64,000 bases of DNA from Gentiana macrophylla. Taxonomy: Eukaryota; Streptophyta; Magnoliopsida; Gentianales; Gentianaceae. Location: the NCBI GenBank assembly GCA_026214975.1, contig CM047805.1, forward strand, positions 191,713,620 to 191,777,619, written 5' to 3'. The notes under the pieces were generated by a model. That model saw only the letters and a program-made list of their open reading frames with translations, was not told the origin of the DNA and did not search any database. Every line of letters starts with the position of its first letter. Positions within the stretch are counted from its first letter, which is position 1. The position numbers and the translations under genes were made by a program. Of the stretch, positions 46,039-58,142 are shown piece after piece.

Positions 46039-46273
46039 TATATAATGCATTCGTCTCAAAATATAAGTTTATTTGGTTTTTTTTGGCTTTGTCACAAACT
46101 ATAAATCCGGTTACGATACCAATAAAACATTTATGGTATAATTTTTCATTTAACCCTTAATTTATTATCAATTGACATATTTTTCATTGTTTTATAACTA
46201 TTGCATTAATTATAATCAAATTGTATTTTAGACTTTTATCAATGAAATTTTTATCACTCATCTCTTAAACTAA

Positions 46274-47140
46274 GGGTATACACAGATATGGATAATCCGG
46301 AACCGAACCGAATTGTAGTAATTTGGTTCGGTTAGGTTAATGATCACCCACGGTTCGGTTTCGGTAAGCATTGTGAAGAAACCGAAAATTTCGGTTCGGT
46401 TACGGTTAGTGTTATAAATTAACCGTAACTGAACCGATATCCGAACCAATATAACCGAACTGTTTTAATTATTGTAACTGAACACAAAAATATTAACCGT
46501 ATCTTTTTAATTTATTATTACATTTATTTTTTATGAATTTTATCAATCATACATATATATGCCATAAATACTGCAAGTACAAATGATATATTTTTTCCAA
46601 AATAATCTTACTAGAATACAAAATGATGGGAGTAGTGATCCTTTTAAGGAGCATGTATTTCATATTATGTGATTTGGAGCAAAAATGTATTTTAAATATA
46701 ATTATATAATTTGAAGCTCTTTTGGTGTAGAACAAATTGTCGAACTTAATCATTTCCATTTTAATGATTTAAACGATTTGCGTAACTTAAAGTTTATTTT
46801 TTAAGGACTAAAGTAGTGTGGATTATGTGGCTTGTTTTAAGTGTTTCTTTGTTGTAATTTTTAGATTAAATTAACATTTTTAATAGTTTAATTACGGTTT
46901 TTCGGTTAACCAACCAATTTGAACCGTTTATTTCGGTTTTTTGTTAACCGAATCGAATCGAATCAAAAAAATATGTTTTTAGTAATTCATTTTTGGTTTT
47001 TCGGTTAACCGATTAATTAAAATCGTTCATTTCGGTTTTCTAATTAATTGACCGAATTGAACCTGAAATTTCAATTCAGTTCGTTTACATTTAAAAAATA
47101 GTTCAGTTTCGATTTCGGTTTTTTAAACCATGTGAAAAAT
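46274..47140. mobile_element. CCGAAC-rich non-autonomous element, second copy (hAT-like)
   Basis: The left end AAGGGTATACACAGATATGG parallels GGGGTGTACGCACACAGATA of the element at 6736. It is rich in GGTTCGGTT and CCGAACCG. The interior 46500-46850 is unrelated AT-rich DNA. The right end is less clear (CATGTGAAAAATACAC). Diverged relative to the first copy. Confidence 0.55.
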
Positions 47141-47279
47141 ACACATAAATCTACATTTTAGACGGAGGTGTATTAATTAGCAAAATTAGAAATTTAAAAT
47201 TAATTAATTAAAAATAATAAATAAATTAAATAAATAAATTTTAAAAATAAAAATTATAATAAAAATTTAAAAAAATTAT

Positions 47280-47313
<34 letters not shown>

Positions 47314-47377
47314 ACGATTCATTACAGTCGAGTTAACTCATTACAGTCAGCTCCGGAAGGGTAAGAATTGAGGAATA
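47141..47377. other. Upstream flank of the thioredoxin-like gene
   Basis: Very AT-rich, with an A-run at about 47286-47311 and a repeated ATTACAGTC just before the gene. The core promoter cannot be placed. Confidence 0.4.
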
Positions 47378-48902
47378 ATGATGGGAAAGGGAGGCTCTGG
47401 AGAAGAGAAGGCACAGCTAGACAGCCGTCGCCGGAGCAATGTCATCAGAGCTTTGAACGACAATAGTCTCAAGGAAATTAATGATCATATTAGAACTTCC
47501 AAAGCCCCGGTTAGCAAATTCAACTACATCCACTAATTTATCTGCACTACTTAATCTATAAGAAAAAACCTAACTTCTGCTTTTTCTGCCTTTTTTTTTT
47601 CCTGCAGGCTGTTATAAATTATGGCGCATCTTGGTATGCCCATTCGCTCAATTTTATTACTTATATATGTCTATTCCCGTTTATTTGGCGTCTAATCCTT
47701 ATCCCACGAGTTACATTTCTGTGGGAAATTGGATGACACTTCCTGTGTTTGAGCAAGTGCAGTTACAAGGGGGAGATGATTTTGTCCCCAACCTCCAAGG
47801 CTCCAAACAAAATAAGTGTCTTTATCATCTCCACAGTATGAATAACGGTGTTGTGTTGCATGGTTGAATGTGTGGAAATCTTCTTTCTCGTTTCAACTAG
47901 TTAATATGTTTCTTCTTCTCTTGTGATAGACAGTATTTTGGTGGCTGTTGCTTGAAATGTTGGTATGTTAGTGATTAGAAAACAGTTGAATCGAAATTGT
48001 CATCTATGTGTGGTTTATCATCAAATGTATATTGTTGAATTTGATTTGTTAACAGTCCATTAATAGTTGCTTTGCTGAGTTATAGAAGACTGAGGTTTAG
48101 GAATAGGACTTGATATGTGTTTAAGGTTGGGATTTTTACATAATTTTCTTTCCTACTTTTAAGTCTTTCTTTATATGCTGGATGGTTGGCTTGGAAAAAA
48201 ACATTGAGCATTGTATACTTCATCTGCCTCGCTTTTCATAGCAACTCAAGTCGAGTCCCTTTTATAGTAGACTGAGAGCTTTTGGATTAGGACTAGAGAT
48301 GTGTTGAGGTGGGGATATTTACGTAATTCTCTTTTGTACTTTGAATTCTTTGTCTTTATGCTGAATGGTGGCAAGGAAATAGCATTGAGCCAAGTTGTAG
48401 ACTTCATCTGTCTCGCTTTTACAGCAGCTCAAGTCGAGCCTCTGTAAAGTTATCATCTTTAAGTCATTATGATGGTCTTTCTCACCTAGATGTTGGTTGA
48501 TCTTCCCAAACTGGAGTCTGTTTATTTATCTATTCGTAGGTAGGTGGACCTTGAATGGTGCCTGCCTGCTGATAATTTTCGCTGTCCAATGACATAATAT
48601 GATTTGTTCCTTCTGCTTTCTTCGTTTCTGTACATGTGAAATGGTATTAGTTAGTAGTTAATCAAGTTTGTTTCGTTTTCAGGTGTCATGTCTGCAGTCA
48701 GATCCTTCCAGCATTCAGCCAATTGAGTACAAAATTTCCAAAGCTCTCGTTTGTTTATGCCGATATTGATGAATGCCCCGAGACAACACAACACATTCGC
48801 TACACCCCAACTTTTCATTTCTACAGGGATGGCGAGAGAGTTGATGAAATGTTTGGTGCAGGAGAACAACGATTGCATGACCGCCTGTGGCTGCACTCGT
48901 GA
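47378..48902 (+). CDS. Thioredoxin-like protein, TRX-like 3-3 type
   Basis: Small thiol-redox protein of the plant thioredoxin-like 3-3 group, probably cytosolic since no transit peptide is evident. Three exons: 47378-47509, 47608-47633 and 48683-48902; 378 bp, 125 residues, all GT-AG. The first of two adjacent Met codons was taken as start (47381 is equally possible). The fold is recognisable: INYGASWCHVC (redox pair Cys54 and Cys57), FVYADIDECPET, the cis-proline in RYTPTF (Pro95), and DEMFGAGEQRLHDRLWLHS at the C terminus. Its active site is WCHVC rather than the usual WCGPC, so redox potential or partner choice may differ. The second intron is about 1.05 kb and contains an old tandem duplication. 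The gene is convergent with the SAM synthase gene. Confidence 0.9.
48064..48450. repeat. ~190-bp imperfect tandem duplication in the thioredoxin-like intron
   Basis: Two copies, about 48064-48262 and 48262-48450, share an ordered set: AGACTGAG, TTAGGA, GATRTGTTTAAGG/GATGTGTTGAGG, CTTTATGCTGRATGG, CATTGAGC, CTTCATCTGYCTCGCTTTT, CAACTCAAGTCGAG. Divergence is moderate, so it is old. Confidence 0.7.
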
Positions 48903-49490
48903 ACTTGTTGTCATGGCAGTCGCTTATCATTTCTCGGTTGCAGCATTTATAGTGTGCATGCATGTATCAATCTCCCCAATACTTTCTCTTTCTTTGGTTT
49001 GAGTAGAGTCCATTGTAAACACACATTTCTCTTTTAGCCACAGATTCTTGTATGTAGCGTTGAAAGATGGATTTTGAAAAGAATGGCATGATATGCCAAA
49101 ACAGGCAAAATAATAGACAAACTTTTATGCTTAAATAACAACTTTCTTCAAATGGTACAAATCAATGTAATCATGTTACATTTGATTTCATCTAACAAAT
49201 GAGGATGAAATGTTACTGACAAACATACTACTTGTAACAACACCAAATAAAAACAACTCTTGAAGAATTACAGAGTGCTGTGAAACCAAAAATAATGAGT
49301 ATATAAGAAAATAAAAAACATGTAGTAAAAAACAATCAATGCTTGTAAGTCCCAGAATCCTCAAGTTGATCCAGGACTATACCGCCTATGCTGGAAATAA
49401 AATAGATTGTGATGCTATTATAAAACTGGTAAAAACTTCTTTAAATTGACTTCCATTTGCTAACGTTTGCTGCTTTTCTTCTTCACAAAT
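48903..49490. other. Shared 3' flank of two convergent genes
   Basis: Between the thioredoxin-like stop (48902) and the SAM synthase stop (49491, minus strand). It should hold both 3' untranslated regions. AT-rich, no coding sequence. Confidence 0.55.
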
Positions 49491-50663
49491 TCAAGCTTTG
49501 GGTTTAAGAACCTTCACAGTTTCCCAGGTGAAATCGGGATCATCACGGCCAAAATGACCATAAGCAGCAGTCTTCTGATACCTGTAGTTTCCTCCTCTCT
49601 TCAAGTCAAGATTGATTGCTATCATCCCCGGCCTGAAGTCGAAGTTCTCCTTGATGAGAACCAGTATATCTTTGTCTGGAATCTTTCCAGTCTTGTAAGT
49701 ATCAACAAACACTGAAAGCGGTTCTGCAACCCCAATAGCATAAGAAACCTGCACGATACAACGACGAGCAAGTCCTGAAGCAACTATACTTTTAGCTGCC
49801 TGCCTAACAATGTAAGCACCGCTCCTGTCCACCTTGGTTGGATCCTTCCCTGAGAAAGCACCACCACCATGAGCACCCCATCCACCATAGGTGTCGATGA
49901 TGATTTTGCGACCAGTCAGTCCAGCATCACCATGAGGGCCACCAATCACAAAACGGCCAGATGGGTTGAGGTGGAAGATGGTCTTATCGTCAAGGTATTG
50001 GGCTGGTATCACAGGCTTGATCACATGCTCTTTCAAATCCTTAGCAATCTCATCATTAGTAACAGTCTCGTCATGTTGAGTGGAGATGAGGACAGTATGA
50101 ACCCTAATGGGAACCATGGCGCCATTGTCGTTCTTGTATTCAACAGTGACTTGTGTCTTACCATCAGGTCTAAGCCATGGGCATGTCTTATTCTTTCTTA
50201 CTTCAGTGAGCTTAGCACCAAGCTTTGTAGCAAGAACGTGAGTCAAGGGCATGAGCTCAGGTGTTTCATCAGTAGCATAACCAAACATGTGGCCTTGATC
50301 ACCAGCACCTATCTCCTCAGGTTTCTTTGTCAAATGACCATGAACACCCTGTGCAATATCAGGGCTCTGTTGTTCAATGTTGACAAGAACATTGCAGTGG
50401 TCAGCATCAAGGCCAACATCAGGGGAAATGAACCCGATACCTCTGCAAGTATCTCTAACAATTTTTTCGTAGTCGATTTTGGCCTTGGTGGTGATCTCTC
50501 CAAAGACCATGACCATGTTTGTCTTTGTGCATGTTTCACAAGCAACTTTGCTTTCTGGATCCTGTTCAAGGCAAGCATCTAGAATTGCATCTGAGACCTG
50601 GTCGCAGAGCTTGTCAGGGTGGCCTTCATTGACTGATTCCGAGGTGAAGAGGAAAGTTTCCAT
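49491..50663 (-). CDS. SAMS: S-adenosylmethionine synthase (methionine adenosyltransferase)
   Basis: Makes S-adenosylmethionine from methionine and ATP in the cytosol, feeding methylation, ethylene and polyamine synthesis. Single uninterrupted coding exon of 390 residues, the normal plant length, beginning [18 protein letters not shown]. An in-frame Met seven codons upstream (50684) was rejected because it lies 5' of a good intron acceptor (TTCATTACAG, 50680-50671). Signature motifs are intact: GHPDK (14-18), [15 protein letters not shown] (119-133) and [19 protein letters not shown] (266-284). It ends KVLKPKA. No lesion. Codons are well chosen compared with the AT-rich surroundings, as expected of a highly expressed gene. 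The paralogue number cannot be told. Confidence 0.97.
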   Translation of the reverse strand: METFLFTSESVNEGHPDKLCDQVSDAILDACLEQDPESKVACETCTKTNMVMVFGEITTKAKIDYEKIVRDTCRGIGFISPDVGLDADHCNVLVNIEQQSPDIAQGVHGHLTKKPEEIGAGDQGHMFGYATDETPELMPLTHVLATKLGAKLTEVRKNKTCPWLRPDGKTQVTVEYKNDNGAMVPIRVHTVLISTQHDETVTNDEIAKDLKEHVIKPVIPAQYLDDKTIFHLNPSGRFVIGGPHGDAGLTGRKIIIDTYGGWGAHGGGAFSGKDPTKVDRSGAYIVRQAAKSIVASGLARRCIVQVSYAIGVAEPLSVFVDTYKTGKIPDKDILVLIKENFDFRPGMIAINLDLKRGGNYRYQKTAAYGHFGRDDPDFTWETVKVLKPKA

Positions 50664-51580
50664 GTCTAATCTGTAATGAATCAAAGCTTAGGTTAATCAG
50701 ATTTGAACCATATGATCAATTGATCACAAGGGAGAAGCATAATAACACAATTAACCAGTTTCTAACATCCTTTTATTGAATTTGTCAATATTACTCTAGC
50801 ACGTATGAAGTAGAACCCATTAAAAAAAAAAAAAAACAAATGCAAAATAAACTCAGAAACAAAAAAGTTGTCAATAAACCTAATGCAAAACTCTAAAAAA
50901 AAACCGCCAGCGATGCTAGATTAAACACACGCATTGAGATAGATCCGGAGGAGGATCGAACCATTTTCAAACTCAAATTCCAGATCGGGCTCCCGGATAC
51001 ATTTTTTGCATCATTAATTCAAAACAATCTGAACATTTATGACCTGAATCTAAAGATGCAAAAGATTATCCTAACGTCCAAACAGGAACACAAAAAATCA
51101 AATGGTTCAGTTGAAATCAAATGTTCAAGTGACTTAACGAATTAAAATTACTGCAAAAATATTCGGAAATCTGAACAACGAAACTACAGCAGCAGCAGCA
51201 GCAGCACAAGATAACTAAACGCTAAAACGTAGCATTGAGATCAGCGATCTCTAATTCAAAATCCGATATGTGCTGTTTATTTTAATTTTATTTTTGGATC
51301 AGATTAATATAAACGCACAAATTCATGTAAATCAGCTATTCACAAAGCAAAAACACGTAGCGTCTCAATGATTACAGATCGGAAACAGCTAAATGATGAA
51401 GTAAGAAGATCTGAATACAAAAAAGGGGGGAAGAATGTAAACAGGCAGGTTTGAAAACGTACCGCACAGAGTAGATCGGAAAGAACAAAAGAGAGAAAGT
51501 GTATATAGAAGAGAAGTAAGGAAGGAGAGTACGAAGAAAAAGGAATGGTGAGAAAGAGTATATATAGGGGAGAGTCTCAA
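50664..51580 (-). promoter_or_regulatory. SAM synthase leader: 5'UTR intron and TATA region
   Basis: The minus strand has a donor at 51463/51462 (CTGTGCG|GTACG) and an acceptor at 50672-50671, defining a 792-bp 5'UTR intron that ends eight bases before the start codon. Upstream, TATATATA at 51566-51559 sits in CCCCTATATATACTC, well placed about 90 bp above the donor to set transcription start near 51530. A leader intron is common in plant SAMS genes. A (GCA)n run occurs at about 51189-51206 in the intron. Confidence 0.75.
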
Positions 51581-51924
51581 AAGGACGTGCGAGGGACTCG
51601 CTCCGTCTCTCCTTCCTCTCTATACGAATACCACTGGTACCACTTGCCAAGAAATAACCTCTACCTGACTTTTACACGTTCAACCATTTCATCCCCTCTG
51701 TCGTTATTATTTCCAATTTTTTAAACCAATCGATTTTTTTTCTATTCTTTTTTTTCCGATGGGTCAAATAATTACTCCTTCCGTCCCAAATTAAGCCTCT
51801 GGGTTGGGTTATTAATGGATAATAAAATATGTAAAAAATGATTAAATTAATTATTAGAAAGTTTAAATATTCTTTTAAATTTTGTGTAAAAAAAAATTGT
51901 TGGTAAGATGAATTGAAATAATCT
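51581..51924. other. Spacer upstream of SAM synthase
   Basis: Includes half of a Stowaway-like end (ACTCCTTCCGTCCCAAATTA, 51774) without a visible partner, followed by AT-rich sequence related to 13740-13900. Confidence 0.4.
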
Positions 51925-52515
51925 AATACGAAATATTCTTGCATTAAATTACATTTTGGAGGAAAAAACTATATTCAAATATACCAAGGGAAATTCATTC
52001 CTGCATTAAATTAATTATGAAAAATAACATAATCAAATATGTCAAGAAAAATCATCTCATACAAAATAGCCACTCATTTAATACTAAATATTCTCACATT
52101 AAAAATGCATTTTGATAAATAACTGAATTCAAATATTCCATGTAATGCGAAATATTCTTTCATTAAAAACATGTTGAAAAAAACAATAACCCGCTCCAAA
52201 TCCTGACATAAATATTCCGACATTAAATTAATTATGAAAAATAACTAAATTCAAATATGCCACGAAAAATCATTTCATACAAATTAGTCACCTCATTTAG
52301 TGAGGAATATTATTACATTAAATTACATTTTGGAATAAAAAACTAAATTCAAATATACCAAGAGAAATTCATTCCTACAATAAATTAATTATGAAAAATA
52401 ACATAATCAAATATGTCAAGAAACATCATCCCCTACAAATTAGTCATCTCATTTAATACCAAATATTCTTTACAATAAATTACATTTTAAAAAATAACTG
52501 AATTCAAACTAAATT
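51925..52515. repeat. AT-rich array of ~370-bp imperfect repeats
   Basis: Blocks at about 51930-52140 and 52300-52510 share, in order, ATTACATTTTGGA, ATTCAAATATACCAAG, GAAATTCATTCCT, AATTAATTATGAAAAATAAC, ATAATCAAATATGTCAAGAA, TCATTTAATACYAAATATTC and AATAACTGAATTCAAA. A shorter related unit lies between them (52155-52300), so the array is built of sub-repeats. Confidence 0.75.
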
Positions 52516-52929
52516 CGAATTGATGTACTTACATAAAGAAAAAGAATGAAGAACGAACACTTGTTGCCAATCAAAATAAATTTGATTAAATTATCATAGT
52601 TTGATACAACATGAAATGTATAAAATTGTTTGCGAAAGATACATATGAATATATGATTCAAAAATAGTGCCATAATTCTTCTTGTAGTAAACCTGGAAGT
52701 ATAGGGAAGACATAACAATCAAGATTTGCGCCAAAGTAGACATAAGAACAAAATATATTCATGTTGCCAAGAAGTAAATTTGTGCATTAAGTGTCGTATC
52801 TTGACAGAAATAAGACGCTAAAAGAATATCCACGGAGGACATAAATTATCAACTCGCAATAATAAATTATTTAGGATTCCATATACCACAGACCGTTGCT
52901 GTGTGGACCTTTCTGAAATTATACAGATC
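52516..52929. other. Spacer before the gypsy element
   Basis: No gene or element recognised. AT-rich. Confidence 0.4.
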
Positions 52930-55045
52930 TGTAGGCGATTTCTGCACGGCCAAATCGTAGTGTTAGTATGATGAGTCGTGTGTCGAATCCTCGGGAACTT
53001 GGTAATTTATTTTACGTGTGGTTAAACACCAAAGAAATTTATTATTAACTCGATCTAAATCATGATTTTATCACACAGATCACTACTATTCTAGTTAACA
53101 CAAAATAAATACGTAATTTAATAGTTATTCTAATATAATATATAGATATATAAATATATATAGATGTACATAAATTGCAAAATATATATATAGATATAAA
53201 TATATAGGTACCAAGATATTAATAGATAATTTTTTAGAACTGGCCAAAACTTATATAATTGGTTTATACGATCTTTTCGATTAATTGAAATGTGTTCGAT
53301 CTCTCCTTTTATTTTAGGTCCAATTGAGTAAGTGAAACGGTGCACTTCGAGGTAAACAATTCCTCCTCACACGAGCGTATGAAATTGTTATATGTCCATT
53401 GTCATCACCCAAGATCCACAATCATTACGGTAAACTAATTAATCTAAGCAGGTCGAAAGTACAAATCTACCTTTAGATAAAAGGAGTCATTCCGTTCGTC
53501 AAACGGTCAATTTTATTTTAAAGGCTCCGGTTGTCAAAGCCGGACGATTCAACTTTCCGGTTTAAGTTTCAATTAAACTGATGATTTAACATTATTACGA
53601 TCTCGAGTACAAATTATAATAAAATTCATTTCTCCCAAAACAAATTTACCCCGGTTAGAAATCGGATTCCGTTATCACGTTGTTCACACGGCCAATTTTA
53701 CCTCCGGTTTTTCTATCTTTTATTTCATATCACGACTACGAGGCGTCAATTCATAATTAGATTATGAATTTCTCGGATCTATTAAATATGTCAATACGAA
53801 TATGATCAAAATAGAAAAAGATTCAATTAACTCAATTTTAGTCATTTTAACTTAACAACATTTCTTTAACAAAAGATCGAAATAAAACCGATTACATAGT
53901 TTTGGGCCAAGATTATATTTAGCCTAAAAACATTATAACAACGAAAAATACAAAAACAAACATAAATACTTAAGAAAAGTTCAGAATACGGCGGTTGATT
54001 CGTAAATCGTATCTTCCGGACATTACAACTTCTTTAGCAAAACCGACTTCCGAGATTTTCTCGAGCATTACAACGATACTAAAACTACATTATTATGGCG
54101 TAAGGCCTTATTTACTACTACTACTAAAAAAAAAGAAAAGAAGAAGGAGAAGATATATATATATATAGACTGTTATATATATATATTTGGTACATCCCAC
54201 GCTGCTGCAAATGAGCTCCTTTATATAGAAAAAACTTCCAAGGCCGGACCGGTCCGGTATTAGGCCGGATCGGTCCGGACTAATGATGATCTCCACTAAC
54301 TTGATCATTCCAGCATGTGCGTAGGAGATATTATTTTATATATAATTATTAAACTTCTAAAATTCATATCTCGAGTTCTGGACTTCCAAAAATTGCAAAC
54401 GAAATGCCAAAATTAAGATCTCGAGAAACTCTACAACTTTCATGAAGGACTCTTCTCCAGATAACGCTTTTTTGATGACCTCGTGTTCCTCCGAAGCTTT
54501 TACGGGATTTTTTCTTAATCCAAGTCGATTAGCCACTTGATCACTGTTTAAGTTCTAGACCTCCAATCTTCATAATTTAAATTGCATTGGAACACTCTCA
54601 GAAAAATCTACAACTTTTGTGAAGAACACTTTTTGAAAATATCATTTTGATGAGCCATTCGTTTGTCGAAGATATCTCTCTTATTATTACTTATCCAGAT
54701 TGATTGGCTATCATTCACTTGCAAAAGCTATTCAATTGACCATTTAAACTTGTGGCACTTTCTAAATCATTCCGGAGATATGATTAAACTTCAATATGTT
54801 GATTCTCGGGTCTTGGTTTATAAATCCGCAATAAAACATCACAAATACCCACGTAAATCGACATTATTAATTCGATTTACTAAAATCGGTACAAAATTAC
54901 AACTTTTTATTATTATTATTACTTAACACTCTAAATTATAAAGACTAACACTTTATACCATAATTTCATATATTTTATATAGAATTCGTTGATAAAACAT
55001 AATAATATAACGTATTTTTAATCATATAAAAATAATACATCAAAT
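52930..55045 (-). repeat. Possible 3' LTR / terminal non-coding region of the gypsy element
   Basis: Minus-strand TTCTATATAAAGGAGCTC at about 54230-54213 looks like an LTR TATA box, preceded by a CCGGACCGGTCCGG palindrome (54244-54280). TA microsatellites occur at 53135-53215 and 54152-54187. With only one end in the window, LTR status cannot be proven. Confidence 0.35.
54242..54281. repeat. CCGGACCGGTCCGG palindrome pair, copy 1
   Basis: GGCCGGACCGGTCCGGTATT is followed by AGGCCGGATCGGTCCGG: two GC-rich palindromic half-units around a GTATTAG spacer, in AT-rich DNA. It sits about 15 bp upstream (minus strand) of a TATA-like sequence. Compare 57741 and 60050. Confidence 0.8.
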
Positions 55046-55463
55046 TACTTCCCCACTTAAATTTTTGATCGTCCTCGAGCAAAAAATAAGCTGTAATAAA
55101 AGATAGTATAATTTTTCAGATTATAATATACTTTGTCAATATTATAAATATATTATCTATCTTAATTTAAAATCTTAAGAAGACAGAAGAGAGATATAAA
55201 TCGAAATAACTTAAACATTAAATATTATTTAGATAAAATTATATATGTAATACTTAAGAAGTATAAATAAAATATCGAATTATTTTTAATCGCAACTATT
55301 ATGAAATTCGGAATCGGAAATTTCAAGAAAGTAATTGACAAAAATGGCTTATAGAGTTTAGGTTCAAGATGTTGGTTAATCTAAAAAAATCAAAAAAGAA
55401 AGATAAGTCGACGCATTCTACATCTTCATATTTTTGAAAAAACATATTCTTAGCAGATTTTTT

Positions 55464-55501
<38 letters not shown>

Positions 55502-56418
55502 ATTAAGAACTAAAAGCGTGAGTGTGTGTAGAAAATCAAACTTACAGGCATTGCTTCATCAAGATTGATCGAGTATTACTCTTTCGATCGAAAATTACAA
55601 GTCCGGTTTCTTAAACTTGTAATAATTCACGAGATCTTATGATTCAACTTTTCCTCTTTCAATTTATCTTGTGCCTTCATTCCCAAAGAATAGGACATTT
55701 CGTGATAATACCTAATTTGGACTACTATCATCAGCAATCGGGAGCTTAATTACCTCATAGTGATATAGGGACATTTCGTGATAATACCCTACTCACTCCA
55801 ATCATTGGTAGCTACAACCGATTTGTTCTTTTTTATTTTTAAGTTGTTAATCACGAGATAAGGAAGATCACGATATTTGATTAATTTCATTGTAAATATG
55901 GTGCTTCGTTCTTAATTCTTTTATAGAATATTAATATATCCGAACTTATTACCAAAATCGGCTATGTTGCAAGTGTCATGAGGTAAGATCGAATATACTA
56001 CTACTTATCTAATTTTTCCAATCTCAAAGATATACCAAAATTTAGCTTTTATGTCACCATCTCTTTTTATAAGACGCATAAACTCTTGCGGTATTTCAAG
56101 GAAATGTAGACCAAAATAGCTAAAGCTCGGTTATTTAATCATAATTGACAATTTTGAGTGAGGTCTTGATCACTCTAATCAAGGTGAGGTAAGTTATTTT
56201 ATTATAGTTATATTTTTTTGTGGTGCCAAAATCAATAAACTTAATCCAATTCCAAATTCATAATTCAGTATTGAAAATGATTCTAAAAATTTTACTTATA
56301 AATATCAATCATACTTATATAATTTTATAAAAACAATATTTAATATTAATTACTCCATTATATAAACTTAAAATCTTCTTAAAATCTAAATTAAACATAT
56401 AATATAATTATATTTATT

Positions 56419-56450
<32 letters not shown>

Positions 56451-56830
56451 TTGAAAATTTTAATGAATTTTCTAACCTAACTCTACTCCCCACTTATTTA
56501 AGTGGCATCGTCCCGATGTTCAATAAGTAGTAAAGAAGTAGGTTCAAAATAAAATTAAAATTATCTATCAACGTTATTTTTCCGATTTTATTTTAGCGTA
56601 TACTAATTATATCATTAAATAAAACAAACAACTTAAAAAACTAAGACATATATATTAAACAAGATACATTATTACTTTAAAAAAAAAAAAAAAAACTTAA
56701 CTTAACTTATTAAAACTTAAATATTACTAACAAACTACTAACAACTCTCTAGATAGTAGATTTAACAACCCGGTGTATCAACCGGTAGCAATCCAAACCG
56801 ACTATCTCAGACGGAAAAATTTCATCCGTC
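55046..56830. other. Non-coding 3' part of the gypsy element
   Basis: AT-rich, with no coding sequence recognised. A segment GGACATTTCGTGATAATACC is repeated at 55692 and 55770. A T-run lies at 55466-55497, a TA microsatellite near 56420-56442, and an A-run near 56678-56695. Purine tracts at about 55050 and 56490 resemble polypurine tracts. Confidence 0.45.
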
Positions 56831-57575
56831 TCAAAACTCTTCTACTCCATTGAGAAGAATACACAAACGTGATATCAACCAAGAATTAGGCATAGGTTTC
56901 CCCCTACTACCTCTGGCTATTGCAAAGTCTGACACTGTCCTTTGAATCAATATACCCCAATCAACAAATACACCGAATGCCAAAGCAAAAAGTAGAAGCA
57001 TTTCATTCTCGATTAAACTTCCAAAATCCAGGTGGGATAAACTCGAGAATTTATAAAATGCTTCCACGCCTTTAGATGTGGAAGTAAAGCTCGTGTAGAC
57101 ATGTCGTGATTTGTATCAAAAAGCGGGAACAGACATTGGAAAGACTCGTGTACTTTATTCAAATGATTAGAGGGATTTTGTAGTCCCCATTGCAATTCAA
57201 AATGTGGCATAGAAACTGGTGGAATTTCAAAAATTTGGTTGATGATAGATGAAGAGAAAGAACACCACTCCTCTTACGAGAACAATTGTGTGTGATATCT
57301 ATCATGACGTTGAAAGTAGGGCGAATAAAATTTCTTACAATCGTAGACATTAATTCTCCTCGTGGTGTACTTACAAATTTTTTCCAACCGAAACTCCTAA
57401 TGAGAGTTTTACCCCACTGATCAATTTTATCAAAATTCAAACCTTTCTCCAATAGGATTGGAGAATTAGCAAAACGAGGGTGTAAATTTATACTTTCATT
57501 AGAGGCTTGCGATTCCGGATGATCCGGTGTATTAGGCTCGTAAGAATTTACAGACGGTGAGGAGTGGTTCGACAT
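56831..57575 (-). pseudogene. Second accessory ORF of the gypsy element, frameshifted
   Basis: Starts at 57575 (MSNHSSPSVNSYEPNTPDHP). It runs through a GLNFDKIDQWGKTLIRSFGW region and RPTFNVMIDITHNC, then continues in other frames at 57210-57013 and 57067-56831, where a hydrophobic stretch, LLLFALAFGVFVDWGILI, could span a membrane. I do not recognise a domain. A position 3' of integrase and a possible membrane segment are what one sees for env-like ORFs of Athila elements, but that is only inference. Frameshifts prevent a single product. Confidence 0.5.
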
Positions 57576-57660
57576 TTTTAAAACTTGATAAAAAAAAAAA
57601 ATTACAGTTGGAAGTAGATAGGCAGTGAAAGAAATTTGTATCCTTTCCTCATTCCCTGGC

Positions 57661-57673
57661 CTCCTTTATATAG
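57661..57673 (-). promoter_or_regulatory. TATA-like box upstream of the 57575 ORF
   Basis: The minus strand reads CTATATAAAGGAG, about 90 bp above the ATG at 57575. The same 13 bases occur at 54228-54216. A CCGGACCGGTCC palindrome lies upstream of each. This suggests a separate promoter for the downstream ORF. Confidence 0.5.
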
Positions 57674-57740
57674 ATAGAAAGTAATACATACGTGGATGAA
57701 CGAGACAGACTCAAAAAATGAGTCATGCTGTTACCCTTCA

Positions 57741-57776
57741 CGGATCGGGCCGAGTATAGGCCGGACCGGTCCGGCC
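57741..57776. repeat. CCGGACCGGTCCGG palindrome pair, copy 2 (inverted)
   Basis: CGGATCGGGCCGAGTATAGG is followed by CCGGACCGGTCCGGCC. The two half-units appear in the opposite order to copies 1 and 3, so this copy is inverted relative to them. It lies about 70 bp above the TATA-like box at 57661. Confidence 0.8.
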
Positions 57777-58142
57777 TCATCCTGCTTTTACTGAGGGACA
57801 GAGGTGAAAGTCAATTTGAACTTTGGTTATTTTTTACTTCACGTGCCTATTACTAACTCTTTCCTCGAAGATACATTGTAAAGTTAATTTAACTTGATAC
57901 GAACGGATAAAACGACACATTATATTTTATAAAATGACGTAGTAATTATACGAAAATTATTTTTGGGTTTTTTTTTCTTTATAGTTTTTATAAAAACTAA
58001 ACCGATTTAAAATGCAAACCATATTTTTATAAAATCTATTGTAACATAAAAGTAAACGAAAATTGAAACAAACCAATAGTTAAATGACAAAAGTCGAATG
58101 CAATAAAATGTGTAGTAAACATGTTTAATCAATCATTAAAAT

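Noticed and set aside
49869..50676. Plus-strand open frames opposite the SAM synthase gene
   Set aside because: They arise from the codon pattern of the real minus-strand gene; no domain is present.
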